DNA of 64,000 nucleotides from Aselliscus stoliczkanus (lineage: Eukaryota; Chordata; Mammalia; Chiroptera; Hipposideridae): positions 33,824,501-33,888,500 of the forward strand of contig CM066729.1 in assembly GCA_033961575.1 (NCBI GenBank), given 5' to 3'. Every line of letters starts with the position of its first letter. Position 1 is the first letter of the stretch. The notes beneath the pieces were generated by a model, which saw nothing but the letters and a program-made list of their open reading frames with translations, did no database searches and was not told where the DNA came from. Position numbers and translations under genes: made by a program. Shown here one piece after another: positions 13,664-64,000 of the stretch.

Positions 13664-13883
13664 ATTTTAGAAAGAGAAAATTTATGTTGTATGTTTATAT
13701 ACATCTTATTTTCTGCTTTCTAATTAAATATACATACTAAGAAATAATTAAATCTGATGATAATTGTTGGTACCTAACACATCTATTAAACACTGAAGAA
13801 AATATATTGTATACAATTACACAAAAATTTCACTTAATTTTAAAAAAATCACCTGTTTTAATTATATCTTAATTTCACACACA

Positions 13884-14156
13884 TTTATTTAGTAACTAAT
13901 TTACAGTTTTATCTGATACTTAACAAGGGTAACTAGACCTATTTAAATCCTACTACATATGTTTAAAAAGAATGAATGCAGACCACAATAATAAAATTAA
14001 CATTTTGATGTACACTGTTTAATAACTTTAGATAGATGTTATAAAAATCATATTTTATACAAAATATGAAAAAAATGTAGAGGAAACATTATAAGTCTGG
14101 TGAAACTTAAATCCAGATGTTAATTTCCCTTTGGCAACAGGAAATGATGGAAATCT
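13884..14156 (-). promoter_or_regulatory. SI: SI 3'UTR with candidate poly(A) signal
   Basis: Sequence after the stop codon is AT-rich and unique. The first canonical AATAAA on the minus strand that I see is at 13889-13884, about 270 nt after the stop. The true cleavage site could lie further left; RNA evidence is needed. A MaLR-type LTR starts about 220 bp beyond. Confidence 0.4.
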
Positions 14157-63554
<49,398 letters not shown>

Positions 63555-64000
63555 CTGAAAAAAAAAAAAGGCATAACATATTATATATTAAGTACAAAGT
63601 CTCTGGATACAAACGTGAAATAACAATACAGGTATGAAATAGGTAAAGAACCAATCATCTATCATTCCATTCCCACCAGTTCTCCACATCTAAGTAGCAT
63701 ATATAAATATAATTATTAGCAACTCTTTTCAATTTTTTTGCGTACATGTCATAAAATTTATTATCAACAGTTACCTACATGATGCAACTCATATATAGCC
63801 TTCTCATTCTAGTCCTAATGTTGGTAAAGAATGACTTAGCTTTGGCAAAATGAGAATATATAAAGAAATCCAAATTAAAAGAAAAAAAATCCAACATTTA
63901 CAAAAAGCATTGCTAGTAATTACTCAAAATTTAACCTTCTGTACAGATTTTTCATTCTCACCCAAAATCCATGACAATTTTTGCTGTGACTGATGCATTA
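63555..64000. other. SI: SI intron upstream of w1 (partial)
   Basis: 446 bp to the window edge. I looked for the ~50-bp exon expected upstream (counterpart of w23) and for a FWDDGE motif and found neither, so the next exon lies outside. Confidence 0.5.

Noticed and set aside
63901..64000. Possible further SI exon at the right edge
   Set aside because: No frame there matches the expected short beta-domain exon and no AG/GT pair with the right phase was found.

Overview
This is mammalian nuclear DNA: AT-rich, GT-AG introns, LINE-1/L2/MIR debris, microsatellites and many tRNA-derived SINEs. The SINE heads (GGCCGGCCGAGTGG..., tRNA-Ser-like) and several mariner relics point to a bat, perhaps a horseshoe-bat-like lineage. 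The species is an inference; I cannot search a database.

The only gene I can support is on the minus strand. Positions 63554 down to 14157 carry 25 coding exons of sucrase-isomaltase (SI), with every exon boundary placed by frame, splice sites and family motifs. Joined, they give one open frame of 971 codons plus a TGA: the end of the isomaltase half, the linking trefoil (P-type) domain, the trypsin site that separates the subunits, and the whole sucrase (GH31) subunit to the C-terminus. The sucrase nucleophile (Asp in WIDMNEPSS), the acid/base (Asp in HWLGDN) and the substrate-binding Arg (ISRSTYP) and His (SRNHN) are all present. The 106-residue spacing of the two catalytic Asp, and the length from the nucleophile to the C-terminus, equal those recalled for human SI. 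The promoter and the first half of the gene lie beyond the right edge.

Region by region: 1-13.9 kb is 3' intergenic DNA with L1 pieces, SINEs, a ~400-bp inverted-repeat element and an old MaLR-type LTR. From 13.9 to 17.8 kb are the last three exons. From 17.8 to 24.4 kb is a large intron with a near-complete 2.4-kb half-L1 (HAL1-like) element flanked by target-site duplications. From 24.4 to 41.2 kb are eleven exons with mariner relics, a head-to-head mariner palindrome and a two-headed SINE between them. From 41.2 to 47.0 kb is an intron filled by a 5'-inverted L1 with a second L1 nested in it. From 47 to 64 kb are the first eleven exons of the window, with SINEs, mariners, an miRNA-like hairpin, and a SINE whose target-site duplication forms the splice donor of an exon.

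Nothing here amounts to a new multi-gene system. The most interesting signals are the structures of the mobile elements and where they sit relative to SI exons.
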